From Methylomonas sp. (GTDB taxonomy: Bacteria; Pseudomonadota; Gammaproteobacteria; Methylococcales; Methylomonadaceae): DNA of 10,929 bases. The stretch is from positions 1 to 10,929 of the forward strand of contig JALSLS010000353.1 in the NCBI GenBank assembly GCA_026988195.1. Direction: 5' to 3'. A model generated the notes under the pieces. It was given only the letters and a program-made list of their open reading frames with translations. It made no database searches and was not told the DNA's origin. The translations under genes were made by a program, and so were the position numbers. Shown piece by piece: positions 1-7,120 of this stretch. Position 1 is the stretch's first letter; each line of letters begins with the position of its first letter.

Positions 1-1449
1 TACAATTACTTTATTAAAAATAACCCTGCATCAATGCAAGCAATGCAATTGAATGTACAAGAGCTGGCCACTTATACCTCAACACTAGAAAGGTTACCCG
101 CCTTGGGCATTGCTAGTAAAAAACAGAGTGATGAGGACGACATGTCTGATCTTATGGGTTGGGGGGATGATGAGTCAGCATCTGAAGATATGACTGAAGA
201 ACATGTATCCGAAATCTCATCGTTAATCAAACGTTACCCAAAAGAACTTAATAATGCCAATTTATTTATTAAGCAAAAAACCTCTGGGCGTAAAAAAGTT
301 GCCAAACAGATGGCAGATTTCCAAGACCAGCTAGAACAATTAGAACGATCTGTCACTAAGATTTATCAATCTACAGAAAAACGACTGACTTTTATTTTAT
401 TTTCTTGTGTTAGTTTAATTACCATCATTGTCAGTTTATTACTATGGTTAAAAAATCATCTAGCCAAAACCCTTAACCTAACGGGTGAATATTTAGAGTT
501 GTTAGCATCAGGAAATTTACAAAAATCATTTGTTGTTAATAGTAAAATTAGCGAAGTAACGCAGTTGCAAGTGTCACTTGCACATTTGAAAAATTATTTC
601 ATCCAACTGATTGACAAAATCAATCAAGAAAGAGAGACCCTTTATATTTGTCAAAAAGTAGTTATTGATGGTGCTCAGAAAATGGAAAGCATTGTTGCTG
701 ACCAGCAGAAACTAAGCAATATGTCAGCTGAACAAGTACAACAACTTTCTGAAACTTTTAAAAGAGTTGCCCAGACAGCCGTATATACCAGCAACCTGAC
801 AAGCTCCGCACAAACAAGCATCAATGCTGGTGTTGGGCAAATGAAACAAACGCAAGGTATGGTAAATGAGCTATCGGTCGTCATGGATAATACAGCAAGA
901 TCACTCACCTTATTACAAGATGATGCTAAAGCAATTGAAGGCGTAGTCAGTGTTATTGAAGGGTTTGCCGAACAAACTAATTTACTGGCATTAAATGCCG
1001 CTATTGAAGCAGCTAGAGCGGGTGAACATGGTCGAGGGTTTGCTGTTGTTGCAGATGAAGTGCGTAACTTGGCGGTACACACCGCATCCTCAGCAGGGCA
1101 AATACAGACATTAGTCATGAAGTTGAATGCCGCGACCACTAAAACAGTCGATTTAATGCAGAACCAGCAGCAATCAGCGACTAAGACAACTCAAGCAGTT
1201 GAAGAGGTTAATAATATTTTTTCCAGTATTTTTACTTCTGTTTCCGAGATACATGAAAAAAATACTGAGATCGTCTCTTCTTCAGAACAACAGGTCGAAA
1301 TGACAATAGAAATCAGTAATAGCATTATTAGTATGGTTGATTCATCTCATATATGTTTGCAAGAAGCGCAAAAAAATAAAGCCAGTGCAAATAGCTTATC
1401 TAACGTTAGTGATAACCTACAAGCATTGGTAAAACAGTTTTCTGTTTGA
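1..1449 (+). CDS. Methyl-accepting chemotaxis protein, 5' end outside window
   Basis: Membrane chemoreceptor that would signal to a CheA/CheW kinase complex. The frame is open from base 1, so the ATG at 34 is probably internal and the gene starts upstream. Counting from that ATG (471 residues), about 1-115 is the end of an extracytoplasmic helical sensor region with a very acidic stretch (about 32-58). One transmembrane helix follows at about 119-139, then a HAMP-like linker (about 140-200), then a long helical signalling domain. The signalling hairpin tip is unmistakable at about 307-350: QTNLLALNAAIEAARAGE, then GRGFAVVADEVRNLA, the near-invariant kinase-contact region of the family. The C-terminus ends LVKQFSV, with no NWETF-type pentapeptide, so CheR/CheB tethering is not indicated. 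The ligand cannot be inferred. The gene is convergent with all others here and is probably unrelated to the protease locus. Confidence 0.95.
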   Translation, partial: YNYFIKNNPASMQAMQLNVQELATYTSTLERLPALGIASKKQSDEDDMSDLMGWGDDESASEDMTEEHVSEISSLIKRYPKELNNANLFIKQKTSGRKKVAKQMADFQDQLEQLERSVTKIYQSTEKRLTFILFSCVSLITIIVSLLLWLKNHLAKTLNLTGEYLELLASGNLQKSFVVNSKISEVTQLQVSLAHLKNYFIQLIDKINQERETLYICQKVVIDGAQKMESIVADQQKLSNMSAEQVQQLSETFKRVAQTAVYTSNLTSSAQTSINAGVGQMKQTQGMVNELSVVMDNTARSLTLLQDDAKAIEGVVSVIEGFAEQTNLLALNAAIEAARAGEHGRGFAVVADEVRNLAVHTASSAGQIQTLVMKLNAATTKTVDLMQNQQQSATKTTQAVEEVNNIFSSIFTSVSEIHEKNTEIVSSSEQQVEMTIEISNSIISMVDSSHICLQEAQKNKASANSLSNVSDNLQALVKQFSV

Positions 1450-1475
1450 CCTCTATAAAGACCAAAAGTTAGTAA

Positions 1476-1504
1476 AGCTATGCCCCGTATTACGAATTAT
1501 AGCT
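1476..1504. terminator. Possible weak hairpin between convergent genes
   Basis: In the 63-base gap between the stop of the chemoreceptor gene and the stop of the exported Ig-like gene there is a perfect 6-bp inverted repeat, AGCTAT/ATAGCT, around a 17-base loop. The loop itself contains a small CGT/ACG pairing. A T-rich stretch follows on the plus strand. The stem is short and A/T-rich, so it is a poor intrinsic terminator. It is listed because it is the only structure in a gap where transcription from both sides should end. Confidence 0.25.
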
Positions 1505-1512
1505 AATCTTTC

Positions 1513-3138
1513 TTATGGTAATTTTTTATAATGCACTCCATCACTATCGTCACTCCAGAGTAACCAGATAGCCTCCCCCACTTGCGTTAACTGAAGATGG
1601 TGGACATGTTCAGCCTGTTCAGAAAGAATACAATTTTGGGAATTAGCCCCAAACTTTTTAGCTAAAATTCGGTTACCAAATTTAACAACAACAATTGGCT
1701 CTGGGTAGCCTGCCGGAGAAATAGCCCATTGTTCAGGTTGATTACCGTGTAGGTCCACCTTAATAGTAAAAGTATAAGTTAATTCAGGTTCACCACCATC
1801 AAGCGGTATGCGAAGAAATGTTATCTGTGAAGGATCACTTAAAGACCCTAATAAAACATCAAGCATGTTTGACTGCTCATTAATGACCACAGGTAATGAT
1901 AGAGCCAATGTCGATAGTTTTTTCTCGCTTTTATACAACACAACTTCAGACCCAGATTTTCCACTTCTAGGCATTAGTACTTGATGAACAATTTTTAGCT
2001 CAGTCCCCGATTCAAGAGAGGATATAAAATCATATTGATCATTGCCTGTGCTACCTGAACGCAACCCAGCAACCCAGTGTTCAGGTAATTTTGCTAATGA
2101 AAGCGGAGCTGTATGGACAGTTCCTGTTTTGTTAAGAGCAGAAAAATTTACTGAAGCAAAACTAATTTCACCTTTCTGGTTGAGCCCTACAACGGCGAAC
2201 TGTGCATCATTCACCCCGGTTCGCCAACCGGCAGGTTGTAGCACCGCTGATTGTAATGTTAATGGAATCGGATCAATGGTCATAAATAAGGTATTAAATT
2301 GATCTGCACCAGCACCTAATGCATCTCCATCTAGCCAAGCAAACCACCCGCCATCTAACTCTTCGTCTTCGCTAACAGCTTGTGCTGATGCAACACCACT
2401 CACTAATGATGTTGTCTTTGCTCTTTGAAAAGCAACACCATCATTTGGATTTTCAGATCGGCTTTCGTGGCGAAAAACCTGCCCTATATTCTTTGAGTCA
2501 TGGTGAGAAAATGTGACAAACAGACTATCGTTATCATTTACCGCTGTTAGATGAGATATGTTTGCAGGTACAACACCAAGATTCACTGTTTTTGATTCAA
2601 TTCGCTCACCATTACCCGCATATGCAACCGATAATTGATACTCACCGGTTTCAATTGGATCAATTTGATATCCGGCTAAGTCATCTTGATAAATAGCTTT
2701 AGTTCCAGAGCTTAACGTTACCATTTCAAATGGCATCGAAGGCGGAGGATTATTATCACGAGCCAAAAGCGCACTTAATTTAGTTAATACAATAACTTGC
2801 TTGTTGGGGTCTTTAGGCCGAAGTATAAATTCAAATTCACTAGGGGAATCAGGGCTGTGTACAGATAGTGTAGGCTGACCTGTATTTGTTAGCGTAACTG
2901 TAACAGGTATACTTTCCCCAAACAGGGTACGATCTTTCCTGAGATCAATTTCAATATTCAACATTGACATTTTAGACGCTCCTGACTTATGGATTTTGTT
3001 TATTTTAACCATTCTTTGAATATTATCTTGTGCTTCTACCGGTCGTTCAGCAAAAGCATAAGAGCTGACAACAAGACAAGAAAACGACCCTATAAGAGTT
3101 ATAAATTTCCACTTCTGATATTGTTTCAAATAGTCCAT
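1513..3138 (-). CDS. Exported Ig-like/beta-rich protein, partner of metalloprotease B
   Basis: Not a family I can name. I chose the ATG at 3138 (541 residues). A GTG at 3150, sharing its G with the upstream TAG stop, is the alternative and adds four residues; neither has a good Shine-Dalgarno, and coupling to the upstream frame is likely. The N-terminus is a classical Sec signal peptide: charged start, hydrophobic core, then a probable SPase I site after AFA, with no lipobox. Residues about 60-195 form an Ig-like beta domain (alternating beta pattern with LTNTG, FEFIL and a GEYQLSVAY edge strand). It resembles the N-terminal domains of the 485- and 385-residue proteins further upstream, and loosely the BsuPI proteinase-inhibitor fold. 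The remaining ~340 residues are beta-rich with repeated short strands, possibly a propeller. Likely periplasmic. Its position directly behind a zinc-protease gene suggests an inhibitor, immunity or accessory role, which is inference. Confidence 0.85.
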   Translation of the reverse strand: MDYLKQYQKWKFITLIGSFSCLVVSSYAFAERPVEAQDNIQRMVKINKIHKSGASKMSMLNIEIDLRKDRTLFGESIPVTVTLTNTGQPTLSVHSPDSPSEFEFILRPKDPNKQVIVLTKLSALLARDNNPPPSMPFEMVTLSSGTKAIYQDDLAGYQIDPIETGEYQLSVAYAGNGERIESKTVNLGVVPANISHLTAVNDNDSLFVTFSHHDSKNIGQVFRHESRSENPNDGVAFQRAKTTSLVSGVASAQAVSEDEELDGGWFAWLDGDALGAGADQFNTLFMTIDPIPLTLQSAVLQPAGWRTGVNDAQFAVVGLNQKGEISFASVNFSALNKTGTVHTAPLSLAKLPEHWVAGLRSGSTGNDQYDFISSLESGTELKIVHQVLMPRSGKSGSEVVLYKSEKKLSTLALSLPVVINEQSNMLDVLLGSLSDPSQITFLRIPLDGGEPELTYTFTIKVDLHGNQPEQWAISPAGYPEPIVVVKFGNRILAKKFGANSQNCILSEQAEHVHHLQLTQVGEAIWLLWSDDSDGVHYKKLP

Positions 3139-3149
3139 CAGCCTAATCA

Positions 3150-4020
3150 CTAAGGTTCAATTACATCAGTGCCAGGAGCGGTTAAACCAATAACTCTCCA
3201 TCCACGATTACGTAACAAGCACTTACCACAAAAACAGAGATTTGGTTTTCTACTATAACTCATGTTACACATTCGATCCCAATGTTGATCTTTCACCTTT
3301 GCAACACCCCGAGTAACCCAGTTTTGGGTACTGTTATTCTCTGAGTCGTGCAAGGTAGGTTCATCTCCAGGTGCTGAAGCAGCATGTTCAAAATGTCGAT
3401 GATGTCCTATTTCATGTGCCCAGGTTTCAGCATTCGAGTTTGTAAATAACCAGGTTGCACCAAGCGCAACACCCACCGCAGGCAAAGGAAGACCATTAGC
3501 ATAAGGTATTGTCCCCTGATTATTAAGATCACCCGCACAACCTAATGCAGGGCAACTAGCACCACCCATCCACCAACCATCTATTCCCAGTTTTTTCAAG
3601 AGTCCAATAAGTATGTGCCGCAGGTTCATCGCATTTGAATAAACGAAAAGTTGCCGAGGGGGATGATTTAAACTCAACAAAGGTATGTCCGCGTAAAAAA
3701 CCTTTTTCCTCAACCTCTTTAACTAAAACTAACAACAACCCTGCACGATAACTACGCCAAGTAAGGTTCATGATAGAATTTATAAAGTTATCATAAAGAT
3801 CAGCAGGAGCAATGTTGACAGAAGACACCCACCCCCAACCAAGATTATTTTGATGCCCCCACGGCCAAATATCATTTGAACTAAGCTGCATTTTAGTCAT
3901 ATCTTGTAAAGTAACATTTGCCAAGTTATTTTTAATCGTCTTTTTAAAGCGGGTTTGATGGGCTGCTGTAGCAGGGTTAAATACATCAGTAACAGGAAAG
4001 TTTTTTGGCTCTTTTGAATT
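3150..4020 (-). pseudogene. Metalloprotease B: truncated, frameshifted metzincin-like protease
   Basis: C-terminal ~290 residues of a second copy of the protease family represented by the 886-residue gene. Two frames must be joined. The first runs from the stop at 4021-4023 to about 3600 and matches metalloprotease A from its NKEYQKLVRDNF region onward (here TRFKKTIKNNLA), including a shared FKS segment. The second runs from about 3590 to the stop at 3150 and holds the zinc motif HEIGHHRHFEH (about 3416), TLHD, CNMSY and FCGKCLLRNRGW. The switch coincides with a six-A run (3591-3596 on the plus strand); removing one A restores a single frame. The 5' two-thirds are missing and replaced by an IS256 relic. 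The catalytic residues are all intact, so the damage looks recent or the shift may be bypassed. A 187-codon frame starting at 3713 exists, but its first ~40 codons are out of frame with the homologous sequence. Confidence 0.75.
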
Positions 4021-4400
4021 CTAATGGCTTCAGGTTAATTGAATAGGGCATTAAGGTTTTTCCAGTTATTACGCCAGCTACGGCTTATTTAGGAGTATTT
4101 ATCACCCCAGTGTTCAGAAAATTGATCTAATGCCTAGGATAGATTCGTTTTAAATCAGCTGTGACAGGTTTATAGGCTTTCCATGAGACATATTTTACTG
4201 AGTTTCTTATCTGGTAAACGATATAAAGCTGAGTTTGAGGGAACACAAATTGAATCGCATCAGGAAAACCTTTCAAACCATCCACACAAGCAATAAGATT
4301 ATCTTTTACTCCTCGATTTTGTAATTACCATAATACACTAAGCCAAAATTTAGCTCCTTCATTTTCAGAGAGCCACATCCTTATCCATACAGGTCAAAAA
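4020..4400 (-). mobile_element. Decayed IS256-family transposase fragment
   Basis: Reading the minus strand gives recognisable IS256/mutator-type transposase sequence in order: LSENEGAKFWL, NRGVKDNLIACVDGLKGFPD, then IRNSVKYVSWK with VTADLKRIY. After a change of frame near 4090-4130 come QFSEHWGDKYS, SRSWRNNW and finally PEAIR at about 4020. Stops interrupt it at 4325-4327, 4127-4129, 4089-4091 and 4035-4037, so it cannot make a transposase. It covers only the middle of the normal ~400-residue protein; the N-terminal part and most of the C-terminal part, including TTNAIES, are absent. No terminal inverted repeats or target duplications could be seen. The bases between about 4400 and 4533 hold no recognisable gene and may be further eroded insertion sequence. 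It sits exactly where the 5' part of metalloprotease B should be. Confidence 0.85.
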
Positions 4401-4533
4401 ACCTTCGCGCGGTCAACTCCTACGGAATTTATAGTGCCATGGCTACGTGAAGCATAACTGGGTCTATTTGGGGTAACGGCTATAATTAGAACAGAGAAGA
4501 GCTTGCTAACAACAGCTTATGTTAATAAGTAGG

Positions 4534-5691
4534 TTAGCTTCCAAGAAGTATACGATAATTACGCAACTCCTTTTCAATTGCTAGAAAAAGAACATCACGA
4601 TTTTGAGCCCTTACCTTAAAGCCCTCCTCATAATGCTGCAGAAAGAGAATATCTTTATCTGATACTTCTGCACTCGCTACCACTGTTAATGTGGGTTGAA
4701 TCGCCTTGCTTCGAATATGCTCCCAAAATGCAACATAAACTTGATTACTCTGCTTATAGACCACCAAATAATCACCTCTCGGTGACTCAGTTGAATGGTT
4801 TAAGATTTGAATTAGGCCTATAAATTCACCGGGGGGAGCGGGAATTCGGTCATCAACGACCAACTCTCTTGCCACTTTATTTTGTAAATCCCCACTAGGA
4901 CGATAGACAAGCAACTCATCTTTATGAAAAGAAACCACATGAGCAGGTAAATCAAGGTATGACCAATAGTATAATAATGAAGGTGACTGTAATGTTTTAG
5001 GTATTTCTACATCTAGTACCGTAGAGAGAAATGACGAATAAACAGAGGACAATAGCACCAAGCGTTTTTGGGCCTCACTATCTAGCAATAGCAACTCCTG
5101 ACTTCTTTCATCGATCATAGAACTGCTTGTATAGTGAACGCTTTGCTGGTGATGTGTTTTAATTTCAATTATGTCAACTGGAAATAGTGCAGATTCCACA
5201 AAGGTATGATCAGCAATAGGCACACTAATCCTCAACTGTACTTGTTTGCCTGGAAGAGTGGGAATTCCATTGTAAGTCGGAAATATAGCTGCTTTTGTTG
5301 AAGCTGGTTTAACAACCCAAGGCATGGGGTTGTTTCGACGCTTACGCGGTCCTTGTTTACGCATATCCCTAATCGAAGTTAGCTTACCCAATGATCGTGA
5401 GAAGATATGATCACCATTCGCTGCCACAAAATCCAATTTAATAAGTGCCGAGTCAATAATAGTTAGAGCAGAATTGCTTTGATTGGTAATTTCATAGTGG
5501 ACTATAAAAGGTGTATACGGATCCAATGCTCCAGAAGGCTCAAGCTTAATAATTTTCACAATAGCATTTTTAGGCATGATAGATTGCTCCTCGGCCGTTA
5601 ACAGTACAGGCTGTAATATAATAAATATCAGCCCGAATACGAGTACTCTTATCTGTGTCATTATATTACTTGGTTGAGAAACTGTTTCCAT
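4534..5691 (-). CDS. Exported Ig-like protein, second follower of metalloprotease A
   Basis: Not a family I can name. 385 residues from the ATG at 5691, which has a strong GGAGGG eight bases upstream. An ATG at 5661 overlaps the previous stop as TAATG and would give 375 residues. Either start leaves a Sec signal peptide (hydrophobic core at about 16-32 of the longer form, probable cleavage after LTA) with no lipobox cysteine. Residues about 44-158 form an Ig-like beta domain with VHYEITNQSNSALTI strands and a basic RKQGPRKRR loop at about 111-119. The arrangement is parallel to the N-terminal domains of the 485- and 541-residue neighbours. The C-terminal ~200 residues are mixed helix and beta without known motifs. 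Overlap with the upstream gene implies co-translation. A periplasmic protective or accessory protein for the upstream protease is plausible but unproven. Confidence 0.85.
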   Translation of the reverse strand: METVSQPSNIMTQIRVLVFGLIFIILQPVLLTAEEQSIMPKNAIVKIIKLEPSGALDPYTPFIVHYEITNQSNSALTIIDSALIKLDFVAANGDHIFSRSLGKLTSIRDMRKQGPRKRRNNPMPWVVKPASTKAAIFPTYNGIPTLPGKQVQLRISVPIADHTFVESALFPVDIIEIKTHHQQSVHYTSSSMIDERSQELLLLDSEAQKRLVLLSSVYSSFLSTVLDVEIPKTLQSPSLLYYWSYLDLPAHVVSFHKDELLVYRPSGDLQNKVARELVVDDRIPAPPGEFIGLIQILNHSTESPRGDYLVVYKQSNQVYVAFWEHIRSKAIQPTLTVVASAEVSDKDILFLQHYEEGFKVRAQNRDVLFLAIEKELRNYRILLGS

Positions 5692-7118
5692 TGGTTCAAC
5701 CCTCCAATCCGATGAAAACGATACCCTTCATTCCTGCGGGCAAAGCCTGCGAAAGGTAAAGGGTTCTCTTTATTACCAGCTAAAAGACAAGGGAAATACC
5801 GGCTCTCATTTTGACATAACCTTAGTGTTTTTTTGTCTGGCCCAATATAGTCGAGATTACTATTATTACCTGTCCGCAACACATGTAACCCTTGCTTTAA
5901 ATCAATCAGGAATTCGATTTCGACAAGTTTCCCATACTGTTCTGTTGAAAATGATAGTGCTTGTATTTGTGGTTTTTTTTGTACGTTATTGGCATCTGTT
6001 TGTAAGAACCATAAGATCCGAGGCTTATCAATATCCTCAAACACTGCGTTAATTCTATTTTGAAACAAATCCACCTTTAGTTTTATTAGCTTACCTTTAT
6101 TCTTAATCAACAGCAGTGACCCTAGGTCACTGCCTGTGTAACTGATTGATGTACGAGTTAGTTCTGGTTCAGCAGAATAGATATGAATTGCATCATGACT
6201 ACCACATATAGCTATAGGCCCTTGTGCTCCTTTGAGGTTTCGTGAAAAAAGAAACTCTACATCACCTAATGTATTAACATGGTAACCACAAACAACCGAT
6301 TCGCTACCCCTTAGTGATCGAGTGCAAAAATAAATATCACCTTGTTCATTACGAATAGCTGAACCTAGCAGCTCACCAGCCTGATCCAAGTTAAATACCT
6401 TCGGCTTTTCAACTAGTTTTCCACGATAAATTTTTAAAATAGTCAGTTGGCTATCTTCGTATATCAGTAATGTTCTTTGAAAGGCTGGAGAGAAATCTTC
6501 AACATCCCAAAATGCAGGTAGCGCAGGAATAATAGAGGTCTTGGCACTTAATTCTGGCAGTTGCATATTATAAAAGGAAGCTAATGGATGGCTAGTCCCC
6601 AACCAGCGTAGATTAGCACTTTTAACATTCGCATCTGATTCAGCTATTGTCAATAGATTTTGGTTACCGAATATCGGATTTTCAAACCAGCACCTCGCCT
6701 GAATTAATTTGGTAGAACTAACCTCCAACACACTAAATTTACCACGTTGTAACTCCCCGTCAGGATGCTGAAAGCAAGGTTGTATCTTATAAGTTCCTAC
6801 TTTAAATGGGTAGTAATACTTTGCCAAATCAAAGGTTAAAACTCGACTAGCATTAGCATTAATAATTATTGGGGGTTTACGCTGCTGTATATTGCGCAAG
6901 TAAAGCATGCTCAAACGTAGTTGTTCGTCTACCTTAAGCAAAACAGTCCCGCTTGCAGCGTCAATCACCTCAAAATAAAGCTGAGTTAACTCTCCATCTA
7001 ATACAAGAGGTTCAGGCTCCAGATTACACACTTCAATAGAAATACAAGCTGAAGTGAAACAATCAATCTTTGCTCCTGGTGAAATCTTGACAGTTTTTAA
7101 TTCAATCTTATGAGGCAT
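5661..7118 (-). CDS. Ig-like/beta-rich cytosolic-looking protein, first follower of metalloprotease A
   Basis: Not a family I can name. Start chosen at the ATG at 7118 (485 residues), because AGGG at 7127-7130 lies eight bases upstream. The TTG at 7124 is only two bases from that site and would add two residues. Stop and start of neighbouring genes are almost merged: the protease ends in TGA two bases before this ATG, and this gene's TAA overlaps an ATG of the next gene. There is no signal peptide, unlike the two exported relatives. Residues about 5-130 form an Ig-like domain (ISIEVCNLEPEPLVL strands, a PPIII segment, then DLAKYY and VGTYKIQPCF). The last elements parallel DLAGYQ and TGEYQLSVAY in the exported 541-residue protein. 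Residues about 140-480 are beta-rich with irregular repeated strands, possibly a propeller. A cytoplasmic guard, chaperone or adaptor for the protease would fit, which is inference. Confidence 0.85.
   Translation of the reverse strand: MPHKIELKTVKISPGAKIDCFTSACISIEVCNLEPEPLVLDGELTQLYFEVIDAASGTVLLKVDEQLRLSMLYLRNIQQRKPPIIINANASRVLTFDLAKYYYPFKVGTYKIQPCFQHPDGELQRGKFSVLEVSSTKLIQARCWFENPIFGNQNLLTIAESDANVKSANLRWLGTSHPLASFYNMQLPELSAKTSIIPALPAFWDVEDFSPAFQRTLLIYEDSQLTILKIYRGKLVEKPKVFNLDQAGELLGSAIRNEQGDIYFCTRSLRGSESVVCGYHVNTLGDVEFLFSRNLKGAQGPIAICGSHDAIHIYSAEPELTRTSISYTGSDLGSLLLIKNKGKLIKLKVDLFQNRINAVFEDIDKPRILWFLQTDANNVQKKPQIQALSFSTEQYGKLVEIEFLIDLKQGLHVLRTGNNSNLDYIGPDKKTLRLCQNESRYFPCLLAGNKENPLPFAGFARRNEGYRFHRIGGLNQWKQFLNQVI
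5700..5705 (-). promoter_or_regulatory. Ribosome binding site GGAGGG deciding the 5691 start
   Basis: GGAGGG lies eight bases before the ATG at 5691, inside the end of the preceding coding region. It favours the 385-residue form over the 375-residue form starting at the TAATG overlap, where no comparable site is seen. Confidence 0.6.
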
Positions 7119-7120
7119 TT

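Noticed and set aside
675..1139. 154-residue minus-strand frame inside the chemoreceptor gene
   Set aside because: Antisense shadow of the conserved signalling domain; the composition is rich in S, A, T and C and shows no motif.
2042..2302. 86-residue plus-strand frame within the exported 541-residue gene
   Set aside because: Antisense shadow; the minus-strand frame has a signal peptide and a continuous beta-strand pattern.
3150..3713. Independent 187-residue protease gene starting at 3713
   Set aside because: The first ~40 codons are out of frame with sequence that matches metalloprotease A in the other frame, so this is the tail of a frameshifted gene rather than a separate one.
4400..4533. 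Possible short gene between the insertion relic and the 385-residue gene
   Set aside because: No frame with a start, ribosome site and sensible length; more likely eroded insertion or intergenic sequence.
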